Assembly (NCBI GenBank): GCA_045561055.1
Contig: JBJKYL010000013.1
Span: 62,001 to 126,000, forward strand
Reading direction: 5' to 3'
Length of the DNA stretch: 64,000 nt
Source of the DNA: SMWC01 sp045561055
GTDB taxonomy: Bacteria; Pseudomonadota; Gammaproteobacteria; Steroidobacterales; Rariloculaceae
In this document: piece after piece, positions 17,495-27,184 of the stretch
Position numbering within the stretch: the stretch's first letter is position 1
How the letters are laid out: the number at the start of each line of letters is the position of its first letter
Notes under the pieces: generated by a model
The model's input: the letters and a program-made list of their open reading frames with translations, nothing else
Database searches by the model: none
Told to the model about the DNA's origin: nothing
Position numbers and translations under genes: made by a program

Positions 17495-17893
17495 ATGAAA
17501 CAATTTAGATTGATGCTACCGTTTGTGATTGGCGGAATTGTTTTTCTGGCAATTACTGGACGCGTACTGGCACACCATTCGTTCTCAGCGACTTACCTGC
17601 AAGGCAATCAAATCGAAGTCCAAGGCGCAGTTAAGGAACTAGTATGGCGTAATCCGCATTCCTTCTTAAGAATCGATGTTGAGGATGAGAATGGTGTGTT
17701 GCAGACGTGGTCATTGGAATGGACTTCTGCAAATCGGCTGGCCGGTACTGAGATGACCCGAACGACGCTCCGTCCGAAAGACGTCGTTATTGCAACTGGA
17801 GATCCAGCACGAACCCCGGGAGCGCCACGTCTTTTGCTTCGCCAGTTGAGGCGGCCTAGCGATGGTTGGGAGTGGATTGGTGATATCGACTAG
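17495..17893 (+). CDS. exported single-domain DUF6152-type protein
   Basis: 132 residues: signal peptide ending VLA, mature start HHSFSATY (His27-His28), IEVQGAVKELVWRNPH (NPH 53-55), then WSLEWTSANRL and a GDPARTPGAP loop. This is a complete N-terminal domain without the second domain. The second-domain partner is likely the overlapping downstream gene or the one at 15546. Function unknown; secreted. GGGAG lies before the ATG. Confidence 0.83.
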   Translation: MKQFRLMLPFVIGGIVFLAITGRVLAHHSFSATYLQGNQIEVQGAVKELVWRNPHSFLRIDVEDENGVLQTWSLEWTSANRLAGTEMTRTTLRPKDVVIATGDPARTPGAPRLLLRQLRRPSDGWEWIGDID

Positions 17894-18683
17894 TACTATA
17901 ACTTCGTTCCGATCTGGGGTTATCCAGGCACTGTTGCTTTGCTTTGCAGGGTGCTCGGCCTTTGCGCAAGACGGAGGCGAGATCACCGGACGTCAGCGCA
18001 TGTCGGAGTCGCAAAATTTGACAGGCTACTGGGTCTCAGTTGTGACACAGCATTGGCACTATCGAATGCGAATGCCGCCGAAGGGGGCGACGGCCAAGAT
18101 CCCACTTAATGAGACAGGGCGCCGAATTCTTGAGTCTTGGAATCCTGAGGCTGATGCTGCCAATGGCCATGCCTGCCGTGCCTATGGCGCTGGTAATATC
18201 ATGCGTATACCAGGCCGCTTTCATATACATTGGGCGGATGACAATACGCTACAGATTGATACCGATTCTGGTACTCAGACGCGTCTTCTACAATTCGCTC
18301 CGCAAACGTCAGCTTCCGAGGTAGAACCATCGTTACAGGGGCGGTCTGCAGCAGCATGGGTTGGAAGGGAAGGTGCGCCAGAGGGTAGTCGTAACGCGGA
18401 TCAGAACGATCCTAATGCAGTTCGATACTTGGTTGCGTCTACCTCTCGCCTGCTTCCAGGGTATCTGTTGAAAAATGGAGTTCCCTACAGCGGTAGTACG
18501 ACTCTTGAGGAATATTTTTACACGTTCACAGAGCCAAATGGTGACGAATGGCTCGTCGTGACAACATTGATCGATGACCCAGAGTTTCTAGCTCGGCAGC
18601 ATGTCACCACTAACCAATATAAGAGAGAGCCAGACGACTCTGGGTGGGACCCAACGCCTTGCCAGGTTGATAAGCCTCGTTAG
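17880..18683 (+). CDS. exported protein, diverged relative of the DUF6152 fusion C domain
   Basis: About 267 residues from GTG 17880 (GGGAG upstream); an ATG at 17862 is the alternative and overlaps the previous gene more. The N-terminal hydrophobic stretch ending SAFAQ is a signal peptide. Motifs LTGYWVS, GRRILESWNP, FHIHWADDNTLQIDTDSGTQTR, LKNGVPYSGSTTLEEYF and WLVVTTLIDDPEF parallel the second domain of the fusions (GVWxR / HxIxxD / LxVxT / DPxF) at low similarity. Ends PTPC. It overlaps the DUF6152-only gene, so the two are translationally coupled. Function unknown. Confidence 0.7.
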   Translation: MISTSTITSFRSGVIQALLLCFAGCSAFAQDGGEITGRQRMSESQNLTGYWVSVVTQHWHYRMRMPPKGATAKIPLNETGRRILESWNPEADAANGHACRAYGAGNIMRIPGRFHIHWADDNTLQIDTDSGTQTRLLQFAPQTSASEVEPSLQGRSAAAWVGREGAPEGSRNADQNDPNAVRYLVASTSRLLPGYLLKNGVPYSGSTTLEEYFYTFTEPNGDEWLVVTTLIDDPEFLARQHVTTNQYKREPDDSGWDPTPCQVDKPR

Positions 18684-18739
18684 GATGGCTTTTGAGGGGT
18701 GAGTGCTGGCGATTACAAACAACGGACCGAGGATAAAAA

Positions 18740-20239
18740 ATGTCATACCGTAATCATTCCCCTAAATATATTGCCTTAATTGCATTTATCAGTATGGCTT
18801 TGCCCGTATCGGTTTTGGCTGAATTTAAGTTTCCTGTGCACATTGAAACCCCATCTGAGGGGATGTTTCTCAGGAATCTTCAGAGTCTCGATGACGAAGG
18901 GAGAGGCTACTGTCTCGATATTCCTGGTGCTCGCCAGAATATTAATCGCGATAACCCGATCGGTTCTCGGGCGTGCAAATATCTCGAGAACAACATTGAT
19001 CAGCTATTCCAGTGGGTTGCTCCTGATAGGATTCTTGCGCCCGAATACGAAAACGCTTGTTTGACCGCTGATAATCTTTCTGAGGGTGGTCGACTATTCA
19101 TTCGGGTTTGCTCGGGAGCAGCGGAGCAGTCCTGGTCTATCAGTGCCGGCGGTAGGGTAATTCCAACCGCTAGTCCTAACCTGTGCCTAACATTTGCCAC
19201 TGAGCGCGGCATTTCGAACAGTCCAGCATGGCTCTCTACCGTCTACCACAATAGGGCAGTGTCATTAACAGCTTGTTCTGACGCGACGGCGGCTAGACAG
19301 CAATTTCGCTGGGGTACTCAGGACGAAAGAGTACGCGAAGAAGCGCATCAGGTAGGCGACGATATGCCGTCGGATCTGGCGGCTGATCTTCGTCGGGTTT
19401 ATGAGGCAGGCGTCGCCTTCGCTGAAACAAACCCACTTTATGCTGACCAGCCAAGGACTTATGAGCTAGAAGAGATTGATGTTGTCAAAAATATCTCCTA
19501 TGGCCCTCACGAACGGCACATGCTCGATGTACACACTGATTCGCATCGCAATGGAGACGGCCGGCCCGTCATTATGTATTTCCATGGTGGCGGATTTGTG
19601 CGTGGTAACAAGGATGGTAGTCGTAATGTTGCCGACTACTTTGCCAGTTTAGGACTCGTTGGTGTCAACGCTACTTACCGATTGGCACCAGAGGCTAAAT
19701 GGCCTGACGGAGCGAACGATGTAGGTGCAGCGGTTGCCTGGGTTAAAGCTAATATTAGCGACTACGGCGGTGATCCTGATCAGATCTTTGTCGTTGGTAA
19801 ATCGGCCGCCGCCGCCCATGCAGCGACCTATGCATTTCGACCGGGGGTATTGGATTCGGGAATTCCGGAAGCTGCCGGCGTAATATTGGTTTCCGGTAAT
19901 TATGGTGCCGATACGGCTAACCCAGGCGAAAATCGTATCGCCTACTTTGGGGATGACCTCTCGCGATGGGCCAATATATCGACGATCGGGAATGTTGAGC
20001 GTACGAGTATTCCTGTCATGCTAACGGTATCCGAATTTGATAATCCGGGAGTAGATTTATCGCTTGTTTCATTGATGGGCGAGTTGGCCAAGAAACAAGG
20101 GGAGATGCCGAGAGTCGTCCAGCTTATCGGACATAATCACTATTCGCCCAATCCGAGTATCGGCACCCAAGATACGCAATTGAGCTCTGCGATACTTCAG
20201 TTTGTAGTATCGACTGCGGGTATCGTCGCTGATCATTAG
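18740..20239 (+). CDS. exported ricin-type lectin domain fused to an HSL-like alpha/beta-hydrolase
   Basis: 499 residues. After the signal peptide (VLAEF), residues about 35-200 resemble a beta-trefoil carbohydrate-binding domain: CLDIPGARQ, CKYLENNIDQLFQW, CLTADNL, EQSWSI, LCLTFA, QQFRW (QxW-like repeats). Residues about 225-495 are an esterase of the hormone-sensitive-lipase type with oxyanion motif HGGGFVRG. The nucleophile elbow is GKSAAA instead of GDSAGG; the likely triad is Ser of GKSAA, Asp of SEFDN and His of GHNHYS. A secreted carbohydrate esterase is a reasonable guess. GAGGAT ribosome-binding site; follows the C-domain gene by 56 bp. Confidence 0.78.
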   Translation: MSYRNHSPKYIALIAFISMALPVSVLAEFKFPVHIETPSEGMFLRNLQSLDDEGRGYCLDIPGARQNINRDNPIGSRACKYLENNIDQLFQWVAPDRILAPEYENACLTADNLSEGGRLFIRVCSGAAEQSWSISAGGRVIPTASPNLCLTFATERGISNSPAWLSTVYHNRAVSLTACSDATAARQQFRWGTQDERVREEAHQVGDDMPSDLAADLRRVYEAGVAFAETNPLYADQPRTYELEEIDVVKNISYGPHERHMLDVHTDSHRNGDGRPVIMYFHGGGFVRGNKDGSRNVADYFASLGLVGVNATYRLAPEAKWPDGANDVGAAVAWVKANISDYGGDPDQIFVVGKSAAAAHAATYAFRPGVLDSGIPEAAGVILVSGNYGADTANPGENRIAYFGDDLSRWANISTIGNVERTSIPVMLTVSEFDNPGVDLSLVSLMGELAKKQGEMPRVVQLIGHNHYSPNPSIGTQDTQLSSAILQFVVSTAGIVADH

Positions 20240-20328
20240 CGCCTGTTGGCTGGTTGTTTTGTTGCTGTTAAGACGAAACTAGCCGAAGGCCGAATGTTCT
20301 GGCTCGTACAGTGCTATGGAGAATAATA

Positions 20329-20952
20329 ATGGCATATAAATTGAAAGTGATTTCGTTGGTTCTGGCCTTTGTAGTAGGTTCCGGTATCTTCACCGTACGG
20401 GCGCAGGACTTGAATGATTGGGTTACGTTGTTCGATGGCAGCAACCTGGATAGCTTTATCCTTACCGGCGATGCCAATTGGCATACCGTTGGTGACATCG
20501 TCGAGGCGACGGAAGGTAGGGGCTATATGGTTGTTAAAGAGCCCTATGCAGATTTTGTTTTAACCCTGGATTTTTGGGTTTCGAGTAGCGTTAATAGCGG
20601 CGTTTATATACGTTGTCCAGCACCAGAAGAGCACGGCGGTAGGATCTGTTACGAAGTGCAAATTCACGACTATCGGCCGAACCAGATCTACCGTACGGGT
20701 GGTATAGTCCGTCATCGATCCCCAGCCGAACACATTACCTCACTGGGGCGTTGGAATACCTACGAGATTAGAGCCGAAGGAGAGCATATTACTATCACGT
20801 TAAACGACATCGTTACCGCAGAAATCGAGCACAGCGATTATGTTTGCGACCAGCCCTGCGCGCATCGATCCGATGGTTATATCTCGTTCCAGTACGTCGA
20901 TGATAGTGGCGGGATTCTTAGGTTCAGAAATATTAAGATCCAGCAACTTTAA
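20329..20952 (+). CDS. exported DUF1080 (3-keto-disaccharide hydrolase-like) protein
   Basis: 207 residues from ATG 20329, chosen because GGAGAA sits just upstream (an in-frame ATG at 20311 has none). The signal peptide ends VRAQ. The concanavalin-like DUF1080 pattern is clear: WVTLFDGSNLDSF, ADFVLTLDFWVSSSVNSGVYIRCP, YEVQIHDY, GRWNTYEIRAEGEHITITLND and FQYVDDSGGILRFRNIKI. Members cleave 3-keto-glycosides or bind glycans. Placed after the lectin-esterase, it supports a glycan-related role for this end of the cluster. Confidence 0.88.
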   Translation: MAYKLKVISLVLAFVVGSGIFTVRAQDLNDWVTLFDGSNLDSFILTGDANWHTVGDIVEATEGRGYMVVKEPYADFVLTLDFWVSSSVNSGVYIRCPAPEEHGGRICYEVQIHDYRPNQIYRTGGIVRHRSPAEHITSLGRWNTYEIRAEGEHITITLNDIVTAEIEHSDYVCDQPCAHRSDGYISFQYVDDSGGILRFRNIKIQQL

Positions 20953-21034
20953 CGCGAAACTTTTGTAGAATTTCGTCGGTGGTTAGCTTGACCTGTCGAT
21001 AGAGGCGATTGCCCTAATGTCGCCGTGAGATTGT

Positions 21035-22135
21035 TTAGGGTCCAGCGAATGCGGCTTCAAATTGCAAATGGCGTCGTGAAGTCTCTTCGTCACAGACTTC
21101 ACTGCTGAACTCATAATCCGGAACTTTCATCGTCATTTTTCTGAGAGTGAAGGGTTCTCTCAAGAATACGGGGTCCTCTATTGTGTACGAGTAATCCATA
21201 CGCAGCCCACCGTCAACTAACTTATAGCGCTCTGTGACTATCATTTGATCACTGGAATTGATCCCTCGGACTATACCCCAGGGCATCGCCCGGAATGCAT
21301 GCGTTTCCACCACGAGGGTATCGTCACTTTCGAAGTGGCCGACCGAATAACCGAGTTCGGTCAGTTCGTAGTCATTAGGCGGCTGCCACGGGCCATTCAG
21401 ATGGATGACCCGAACCTGGCCAGTCGTGTCCTGAGTGATGCGAATTTCACTTTCCGTTCGGGTCCATAGGCGTGGGAACGGCCAATCGATGATTCTTGGT
21501 AACGCCATCGGCACGCAATCGAAATATGGATCAGTATTGGCATCATAATCTTCCGTCAATTCCTGCCCCCTTTGCGTGAGCGCCATGTCTGCCCACGGGG
21601 TTTCAAAGTTGCTCACTAGCATCCTTCTGAGATCTTCCGCCCGAGGTAAACCGGAATACCTTGTCCATGTCCCCGAGAAGTCGGTGGAAGGTTCAAGGGT
21701 CACAGATTCGGATTCATCTCGCTGATCCGTTGGCAGTACTGCTTGCTGGAAAGAGTAGAGCAACGTCCCATCGTCGCGTCTGACCGAGTCGAGAAGCGCG
21801 AGCCTTATGCCTTGAGTACGACTCGGGTTCGCTACGACGACGAGGTGGTCTCCTAGTTTTAATGCGTCTCTACTCCAGCCGTTTCTCTCCAACCCAGAAA
21901 CGGAGTGTGACTCCAGCGTCCATTCTTCAGATTGGCTACCTTGTTCAGTGGAATTTACCACGAGGTAAACATGCGGATTGCGCCAAGTTATTTCGGTGAC
22001 TGTGCCCTCAATCTCGATTGTCTCATCCAGTAAGAAACCTGAGCGAGAATGATGCCCCAGAGTCTGGAAACTTTGTAAAAAAGCTAGACAGAAAAACGAG
22101 GAAAGGCCAAGACTAATTATTCTTGATCTATTCAT
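21035..22135 (-). CDS. exported two-domain DUF6152-type protein (fused)
   Basis: 366 residues. The signal peptide ends at TLG, leaving HHSRSGF (His28-His29); IEIEGTVTEITWRNPH gives NPH at 53-55; WTLESHSVSGL follows. Domain two: FSGTWTR, PWADMALTQRGQEL, CVPMALPRIIDWPFP, LGYSVGHFESDDTLVVETH, MIVTERYKLVDGGLRMDYSYTIEDPVFLREPFT. Function unknown; periplasmic. It is followed upstream by the paralogue at 22244, transcribed in the same direction about 108 bp apart. Confidence 0.82.
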   Translation of the reverse strand: MNRSRIISLGLSSFFCLAFLQSFQTLGHHSRSGFLLDETIEIEGTVTEITWRNPHVYLVVNSTEQGSQSEEWTLESHSVSGLERNGWSRDALKLGDHLVVVANPSRTQGIRLALLDSVRRDDGTLLYSFQQAVLPTDQRDESESVTLEPSTDFSGTWTRYSGLPRAEDLRRMLVSNFETPWADMALTQRGQELTEDYDANTDPYFDCVPMALPRIIDWPFPRLWTRTESEIRITQDTTGQVRVIHLNGPWQPPNDYELTELGYSVGHFESDDTLVVETHAFRAMPWGIVRGINSSDQMIVTERYKLVDGGLRMDYSYTIEDPVFLREPFTLRKMTMKVPDYEFSSEVCDEETSRRHLQFEAAFAGP

Positions 22136-22243
22136 TACTTTTTTATTCGAAAGTTAAGTAAAAGTCACCCTGAAAAGATCGCTATTATCGAATTGGATAT
22201 GCACGGATATCCTTTATATACGAGCCTTACTTGTTAAAGAGTT

Positions 22244-23311
22244 TTAAAGTTCCCATTCGGGCACACAATCGAATTCGTATAGGTTTACTCCAGGTATCCA
22301 TCTACGGGGCATCTCTAGCGTCACGGGTTCTGCCAGCATGACCGGGTCTGTCATTGTAAATGTATAGTCTAACCACTCCCCATTTTCCCGTGTCGAGAAT
22401 CGTTCAAGATAAGTCATTTGATCGGATTGTGGCATTGAACCCTCTAAGGCAATGGGATGATCGATATGACTTGTGTTCACAATGAGATCATCTCCCTCCC
22501 AGTGGCCTAGCGAGTAGCCAACATTCGAATAGGTCGGTTCAGGAGCGGTCTCAGCGTTCATGTAGACGTAGCGATGCGTGTTGTACTGTTCAATCCAAAT
22601 ATGGACTATATCGTCCTGATTTTCGATTAGGATTCTAGATCGTTCGAACATTGCCGTCGGCATGCCAGTCTGGCACTGCAGTTCGGTAGCATCGTTACCC
22701 CCCGGATCTAGCGTGGCGGCGATCGCATGGCCCTGGTCTGAAAGATATGGCTGATATGCAGAGAGCGGTGGTTGCGAGGCTTGCCGTATACTCCATAGAC
22801 GGAATATGCCGTCTGCATTCGCTCTGTCCTCTGCGATTCTAGCTTCGGTAGCCGCCATCTCGCTAGGTTCCCAGAGTTGACCCCATCGTGCCGTCGTTAC
22901 GCCAGCCATCCCGCCTATATGTTCTAAACCATTGGGCAATAGAAGGTTAGTTAGTCCTAAGGCTGATGGATCACGTCTGGAGACAAAGCCCGCCGCCCTA
23001 ACAAAATCTCCAACCTGCACAAATTCTTCCTGGGTAACACCAGCTCGAAGGAATGTGGTGGGGCTTGGGCTCGCTTCGAGCTCCCAAACTTTTCCGTCCA
23101 CATCCTCCATACGATAACGTATATGTGGAGCACGCCAGAAAACATCGGTGATTGTGCCTTCGACCTCAACTGGATCGTCTGGATTAGGTGCGATATATAG
23201 CGCTTGATTAGTGACGCCACCGTGATGGGCATTAACGACGGCTGCAAGGAATACGCCGAATACACCAACGATGGACCAAATAACGGATCTGAAGCTTTTT
23301 AGAATCGACAT
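22244..23311 (-). CDS. exported two-domain DUF6152-type protein (fused), APH variant
   Basis: 355 residues. Signal peptide ending VNA, mature start HHGGVTNQ (His29-His30), VEVEGTITDVFWRAPH: the usual Asn of NPH is Ala here (61-63), the only exception among nine copies. WELEASPSPTTFLRAGVT follows. Domain two: GIFRLWSIRQ, CQTGMPTAMF, VGYSLGHWEGDDLIVNTSH, DYTFTMTDPVMLAEPVTLE, YEFDCVPEWEL. It is 10-11 residues longer before the APH motif than its paralogues. Function unknown. Confidence 0.82.
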   Translation of the reverse strand: MSILKSFRSVIWSIVGVFGVFLAAVVNAHHGGVTNQALYIAPNPDDPVEVEGTITDVFWRAPHIRYRMEDVDGKVWELEASPSPTTFLRAGVTQEEFVQVGDFVRAAGFVSRRDPSALGLTNLLLPNGLEHIGGMAGVTTARWGQLWEPSEMAATEARIAEDRANADGIFRLWSIRQASQPPLSAYQPYLSDQGHAIAATLDPGGNDATELQCQTGMPTAMFERSRILIENQDDIVHIWIEQYNTHRYVYMNAETAPEPTYSNVGYSLGHWEGDDLIVNTSHIDHPIALEGSMPQSDQMTYLERFSTRENGEWLDYTFTMTDPVMLAEPVTLEMPRRWIPGVNLYEFDCVPEWEL

Positions 23312-23465
23312 CAGGATGTTCTCCTTAATCTTATATTAGTCACTAGCTGAGTTAGTGCATATCGTGCGTCTCTGACATTAGTGTATTGTCATAGAGGCAC
23401 AGAAGCTTTTTAAGTAGCCATTTTTCTAATTATCTTTAAAGTTGTCTGTTCTATAAATCGGTTAA

Positions 23466-25208
23466 TCATCGGCTAAACATATACACAGCGCCTGAGTCGG
23501 GTATCGAGTTGTCATCCTGATCACCATCTACTCCAACGGCATTACTATCCTCTAAATATGCACCTACGACAAAAACGGAACCATCCTTACTAATGCTAAC
23601 CGAGCTTCCAAATTCATCAAACATTTCTGTATTTGAGCCTTTAACGTAGGCTTCTTGCAGCCAGGTTTGACCTTCTCGGGTGAATACATACACGGCACCC
23701 GCCTCTTGCGCAGAGTCGTTATCCTGTAATCCATTAATTCCTTGCGCGGAGCTATCCTCATATTGAGCGCCTACCACTAGCACATTTCCATCACCACTGA
23801 CGGCAAGCCGGGAGCCAAAGACATCGCCTGATCCAGTATTAGAAGCCTTGATATAAGCCTGCTGTGACCAGCTACCATCATTATTTTCAACGAACGCATA
23901 CACTGCGCCCGTCGTTGGTCGGATGTCGTCTTGGTAGTCGGGGCCGGGAATATTGTTGATTCCGGTCGTTAGCCCATCCTCATCTTGGGCGGTTCCGATG
24001 ACTGTTTTTCCGTCATCACTGATTGCTACTGCGACACCCAAAGAATCACCCCGCTCAGCGTTAGAAGCCTTCAGATAACCGATCTGATCCCAGGTATCAC
24101 CATCAAAGTCAAATACATAAATAGCGCCGGTACCGCGGACTAAACCATCTTGATACTCGTTAGTAGAAGCAGGCGAACCGTCCTCGTCGTAGCCACCAAT
24201 TGCGACACGCCGGCCATCACCGGTGATGGCTAGCGAATAACCGAATAATGCATCAACCTCGGGATTCGATGGCTTTAGATAGGCTGTTTGAGTCCAAGTT
24301 TCTCCCTCACGTTCAAATACGTAGGCAGCACCAGCCGATCGCTTGGAGTTGTTGAGTTGGTCGCCGTTCATGCCGGTAGCATTGCTATCTTCCGCTGTGG
24401 CAGAGACGATCAGTTTATTACCGTCATCACTCAGTGCCAGGGCAGCGCCGAACTGATCACCGTCGTCGAATTCTTCACCATAGGAGTTTTCATAGGAATA
24501 TTCGCCAGCATTTATATTTCCGAAATTTTCAGTTGCCAACGGCGGCGCGTCTGCGGGAACTTCTGTGGCCACATGCCCAGTATTTGACGCTTTGATATAG
24601 GCCTCCTGAGTCCAGGTCGTTCCGTTGCGGACAAAAACATAGGCAGCACCAGACTGACCGATTGAATCGTCGTTCTGATCTCCGTTGATACCGGTCGCTG
24701 CACTAGACTCGAAATGAGCTGATACGGCTAGTGTGTTACCGTCAGCGCTCAGAGAGGTAGCAAATCCGAAGTTATCGGTTACGCCAGGGTTAGACGCTTT
24801 AATATAAGCTTGCCGAACCCAGCTACCGCTTTCATTAGCAAATATATAGACCGCGCCAGAACCGAACAAGGATTCGTCGTCTTGGTCGCCGTTAATACCT
24901 GATGAGCTACTACTTTCGAATGGTGCGCCAACGGCGAGTGTCATACCGTCGTCACTCAGCGACACTGCATTATCACCAATAGCTGAGCCGCCCGAACCGA
25001 AATTAGCGCCGAACGAAGGGTTAGAGGCTTTAAAATATGCAATCTGAGTGATACCGCTGCTTTGAATTGCGGACGGTGCGGCTTGCTGTTCAACCTCTAG
25101 AGGATCCGTTAAGTTCTGTGCGGCAGAGTCAGTGGGCTCGTCTCTCGGCCCTGTACAAGCGGCGACGAACGCATAGCTGATTAGCAGCGCATATATTTTG
25201 TTATTCAT
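23466..25208 (-). CDS. FG-GAP-like seven-repeat beta-propeller lipoprotein
   Basis: 580 residues with a lipobox VAAC near residue 18, so membrane-anchored. Seven repeats of about 65-95 residues follow, each with the pattern YxKxSN ... FG ... LSxDGxxLxVGA ... GINGDQxDxS ... GAVYVFxRxGxxWxQ. This is an integrin-like FG-GAP propeller, and the Asn/Asp-rich NGDQDD loops could bind calcium. The third repeat carries an insert of about 35 residues. Likely an adhesive or scaffold surface protein. The ATG overlaps the stop of the upstream DUF6152 gene (ATGA), so the two are translationally coupled, linking the propeller to that family. Confidence 0.85.
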   Translation of the reverse strand: MNNKIYALLISYAFVAACTGPRDEPTDSAAQNLTDPLEVEQQAAPSAIQSSGITQIAYFKASNPSFGANFGSGGSAIGDNAVSLSDDGMTLAVGAPFESSSSSGINGDQDDESLFGSGAVYIFANESGSWVRQAYIKASNPGVTDNFGFATSLSADGNTLAVSAHFESSAATGINGDQNDDSIGQSGAAYVFVRNGTTWTQEAYIKASNTGHVATEVPADAPPLATENFGNINAGEYSYENSYGEEFDDGDQFGAALALSDDGNKLIVSATAEDSNATGMNGDQLNNSKRSAGAAYVFEREGETWTQTAYLKPSNPEVDALFGYSLAITGDGRRVAIGGYDEDGSPASTNEYQDGLVRGTGAIYVFDFDGDTWDQIGYLKASNAERGDSLGVAVAISDDGKTVIGTAQDEDGLTTGINNIPGPDYQDDIRPTTGAVYAFVENNDGSWSQQAYIKASNTGSGDVFGSRLAVSGDGNVLVVGAQYEDSSAQGINGLQDNDSAQEAGAVYVFTREGQTWLQEAYVKGSNTEMFDEFGSSVSISKDGSVFVVGAYLEDSNAVGVDGDQDDNSIPDSGAVYMFSR

Positions 25209-25627
25209 CGATTTGGGGGTTCCTCAGTAAATATGACCTCACCTGTGTCCGTGAGGATAACCTGCGCTCCGTTGGCACCACGCGAAAGTCTGATACTAGG
25301 GGCTCCATTCTTCATTGCTAAGCCGCGAACTGTCACTCTATCACCAGGTTTCAGGATATTTTTGTGCCAGCCTTCCGTGGCCATTAGCGGTGGGTTATTG
25401 AATTCGGCCATCCAGCGCACCGGATTGCCAGCTTCATCTTCTACTTCAACAGCGAGTAGCGCGTGGGGATTGATAAACATTAACTGAATGACTGTGCCGG
25501 AAATTTCTGATAGCTGATCTTCGTATCGACCAGCTGTGCCGTGATGCGCATATGCAACTGAGCTTACCAATACACTCACAGTCAGTACGTGAAGTGCGGC
25601 ATGAAAGCGTCTATTTACTTTGTTCAT
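25205..25627 (-). CDS. exported single-domain DUF6152-type protein
   Basis: 140 residues: signal peptide ending AYA, mature start HHGTAGRYED (His28-His29), ISGTVIQLMFINPH (NPH 53-55), WMAEFNNPPLMATEGWH, PGDRVTVRGLAMKNGAPSI. No second domain; instead it overlaps the FG-GAP propeller gene by four bases. Function unknown. First gene of a two-gene leftward operon, 33 bp from the stop of the sulfatase gene upstream, with which it may also be co-transcribed. Confidence 0.85.
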   Translation of the reverse strand: MNKVNRRFHAALHVLTVSVLVSSVAYAHHGTAGRYEDQLSEISGTVIQLMFINPHALLAVEVEDEAGNPVRWMAEFNNPPLMATEGWHKNILKPGDRVTVRGLAMKNGAPSIRLSRGANGAQVILTDTGEVIFTEEPPNR

Positions 25628-25660
25628 TCGGCTTTTCCTTAAAAATTGTGCTTGTGGAGT

Positions 25661-27152
25661 TCAACGACTCCTAATATCTGGGGCATTATCATCGGGCAGC
25701 CATGATGCGAGTTCTGATTTTATGTTAATTAACTGAGGATGATTTGCTAAGTTGTAAAATTCATGAGGATCTTCAATATAATCATAGAGTTCTTCTGAAC
25801 CATCCGACCAGCTAACGTAGTGATAGCGGTCTCCGATTATCGCGTGATTTCTATAGCCGTTGGTTATAATCGTCGGCTGGTGCCAGTCGGTGTCCGGGTT
25901 TTTCAACAGTGGTAGAAGGCTAGTGCCCTCGACGTGTTCGGGTATTGGTAGGCCTGCCAGTTCCGCCAGCGTTGGATAAATATCAAGAAGGTTAACTGGT
26001 ATGTCGGTTCGTGTACCTGCTTGTGTGACTCCTGGAGCCACGATAAACATTGCGACCCGCGTCGATTCGCGCCACAGCGTTTTCTTTGCATAGGATGATT
26101 TCTCACCGACGTGGAAGCCATGATCACCGAAAACGACTAATATCGTACTGTCGGCTCGGCCGCTGGCATCGAGCCCATCCAGAACGCGCCCTAACATTGC
26201 ATCGACATAGCTAATACTGGCCAGATTGCCTTGTACGGCTTCGTGCCATTGATCCGTGGCGAGAACAAATTGGTGCAGTGCCATGTTGGTCTGGCCACTG
26301 ACTGAACTACCTTCTGTGACGAAATTACCTCGCAGTGCGGCATCGGGAACGTCACTCAAGTCATTTTCTATTATCGGAGGTAGCTCTATCTGTTCTATAG
26401 GATGCATGTCGAAGTATTTTTGTGGTACGTACCAGGGCTGGTGTGGCCGACGGAACCCCATCGCATCGAAACGGGGCATATCAGTTGGTTCATTTAGATG
26501 TTCCGCCATCCAATCGGCTAATTGACCGTCTCCAGTTTCCGAGTCGTAGGCATTGATCGGGCCCCAGTCGAAAGTATTGTTCCGGCCGCCAAAACTAGCG
26601 CCGTTTAATGGCAGCTCACCATCGGGGTTCAAATCGGGGAAGCGTTCTTGGTCGAACGATGGAAAATACTCATTCCAGGCTGTTCTATCGTTGTGTCCGG
26701 TATGAAATATCTTGCCTCCGCCAATCGTGCGATAACCCGAGTCCATAAAATAGCCGGGTAGGGTACGTACGCTAGTTGCGACTGGGCTTTCTTCCCAGTC
26801 ATTCTGGTTGAAATAGACGCCTGTCGTTGAAGTACGTAAGCCCGTGAGGAAAGCTGTTCGAGTAGCGTTGCACACTACCGCGGGAGCGTGAGCGTTAGTG
26901 AACAGTAGTCCTCGTTCGGCTAGCCGCCTCCATGTTAGGTGTCTTAGCTTGCGGGTGTCCGTCCAGTGGACTGATCCAATCGTTCATATCGTCGATAACG
27001 ATGAACAGGATATCGGGCCGTTCTGGGGTTTGAGCAAAGAGAAGGCCTGGAAGAGCGAATAATAGAGCTATCAGGGTAGCTCCAGGTAACGCTAAATTGA
27101 AATTTTCTTCCACGTTATTCATCACATTGCTCATGACTGGAGTAACCGCCAT
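25661..27152 (-). pseudogene. exported sulfatase (iduronate-2-sulfatase-like) interrupted by one frameshift
   Basis: Two reading frames join into one sulfatase of about 496 residues. The upstream frame (from about 27152, GGAG before it) has a signal peptide ending LLFAQ, then PDILFIVIDDMNDW (calcium ligands) to TPNM. The downstream frame continues RRLAERGLLFTNAH and the active-site CNATRTAFLTG, KIFHTGH and GDHGFHVGEKSSY to the stop at 25661. Removing one G from the minus-strand GG near 26928-26931 restores the whole frame. No other lesion is seen, and all catalytic motifs survive, so a base-calling error is as likely as true inactivation. Head of the run toward the DUF6152/propeller pair. Confidence 0.82.
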
Positions 27153-27184
27153 TATCTCCATCGACTACATGAACGATCTAGTTG

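Noticed and set aside
24213..24230. 18-bp perfect palindrome in the FG-GAP gene
   Set aside because: It lies in codons for the repeated A-I-T-G-D-G blade motif; likely a by-product of coding sequence, with no regulatory context.
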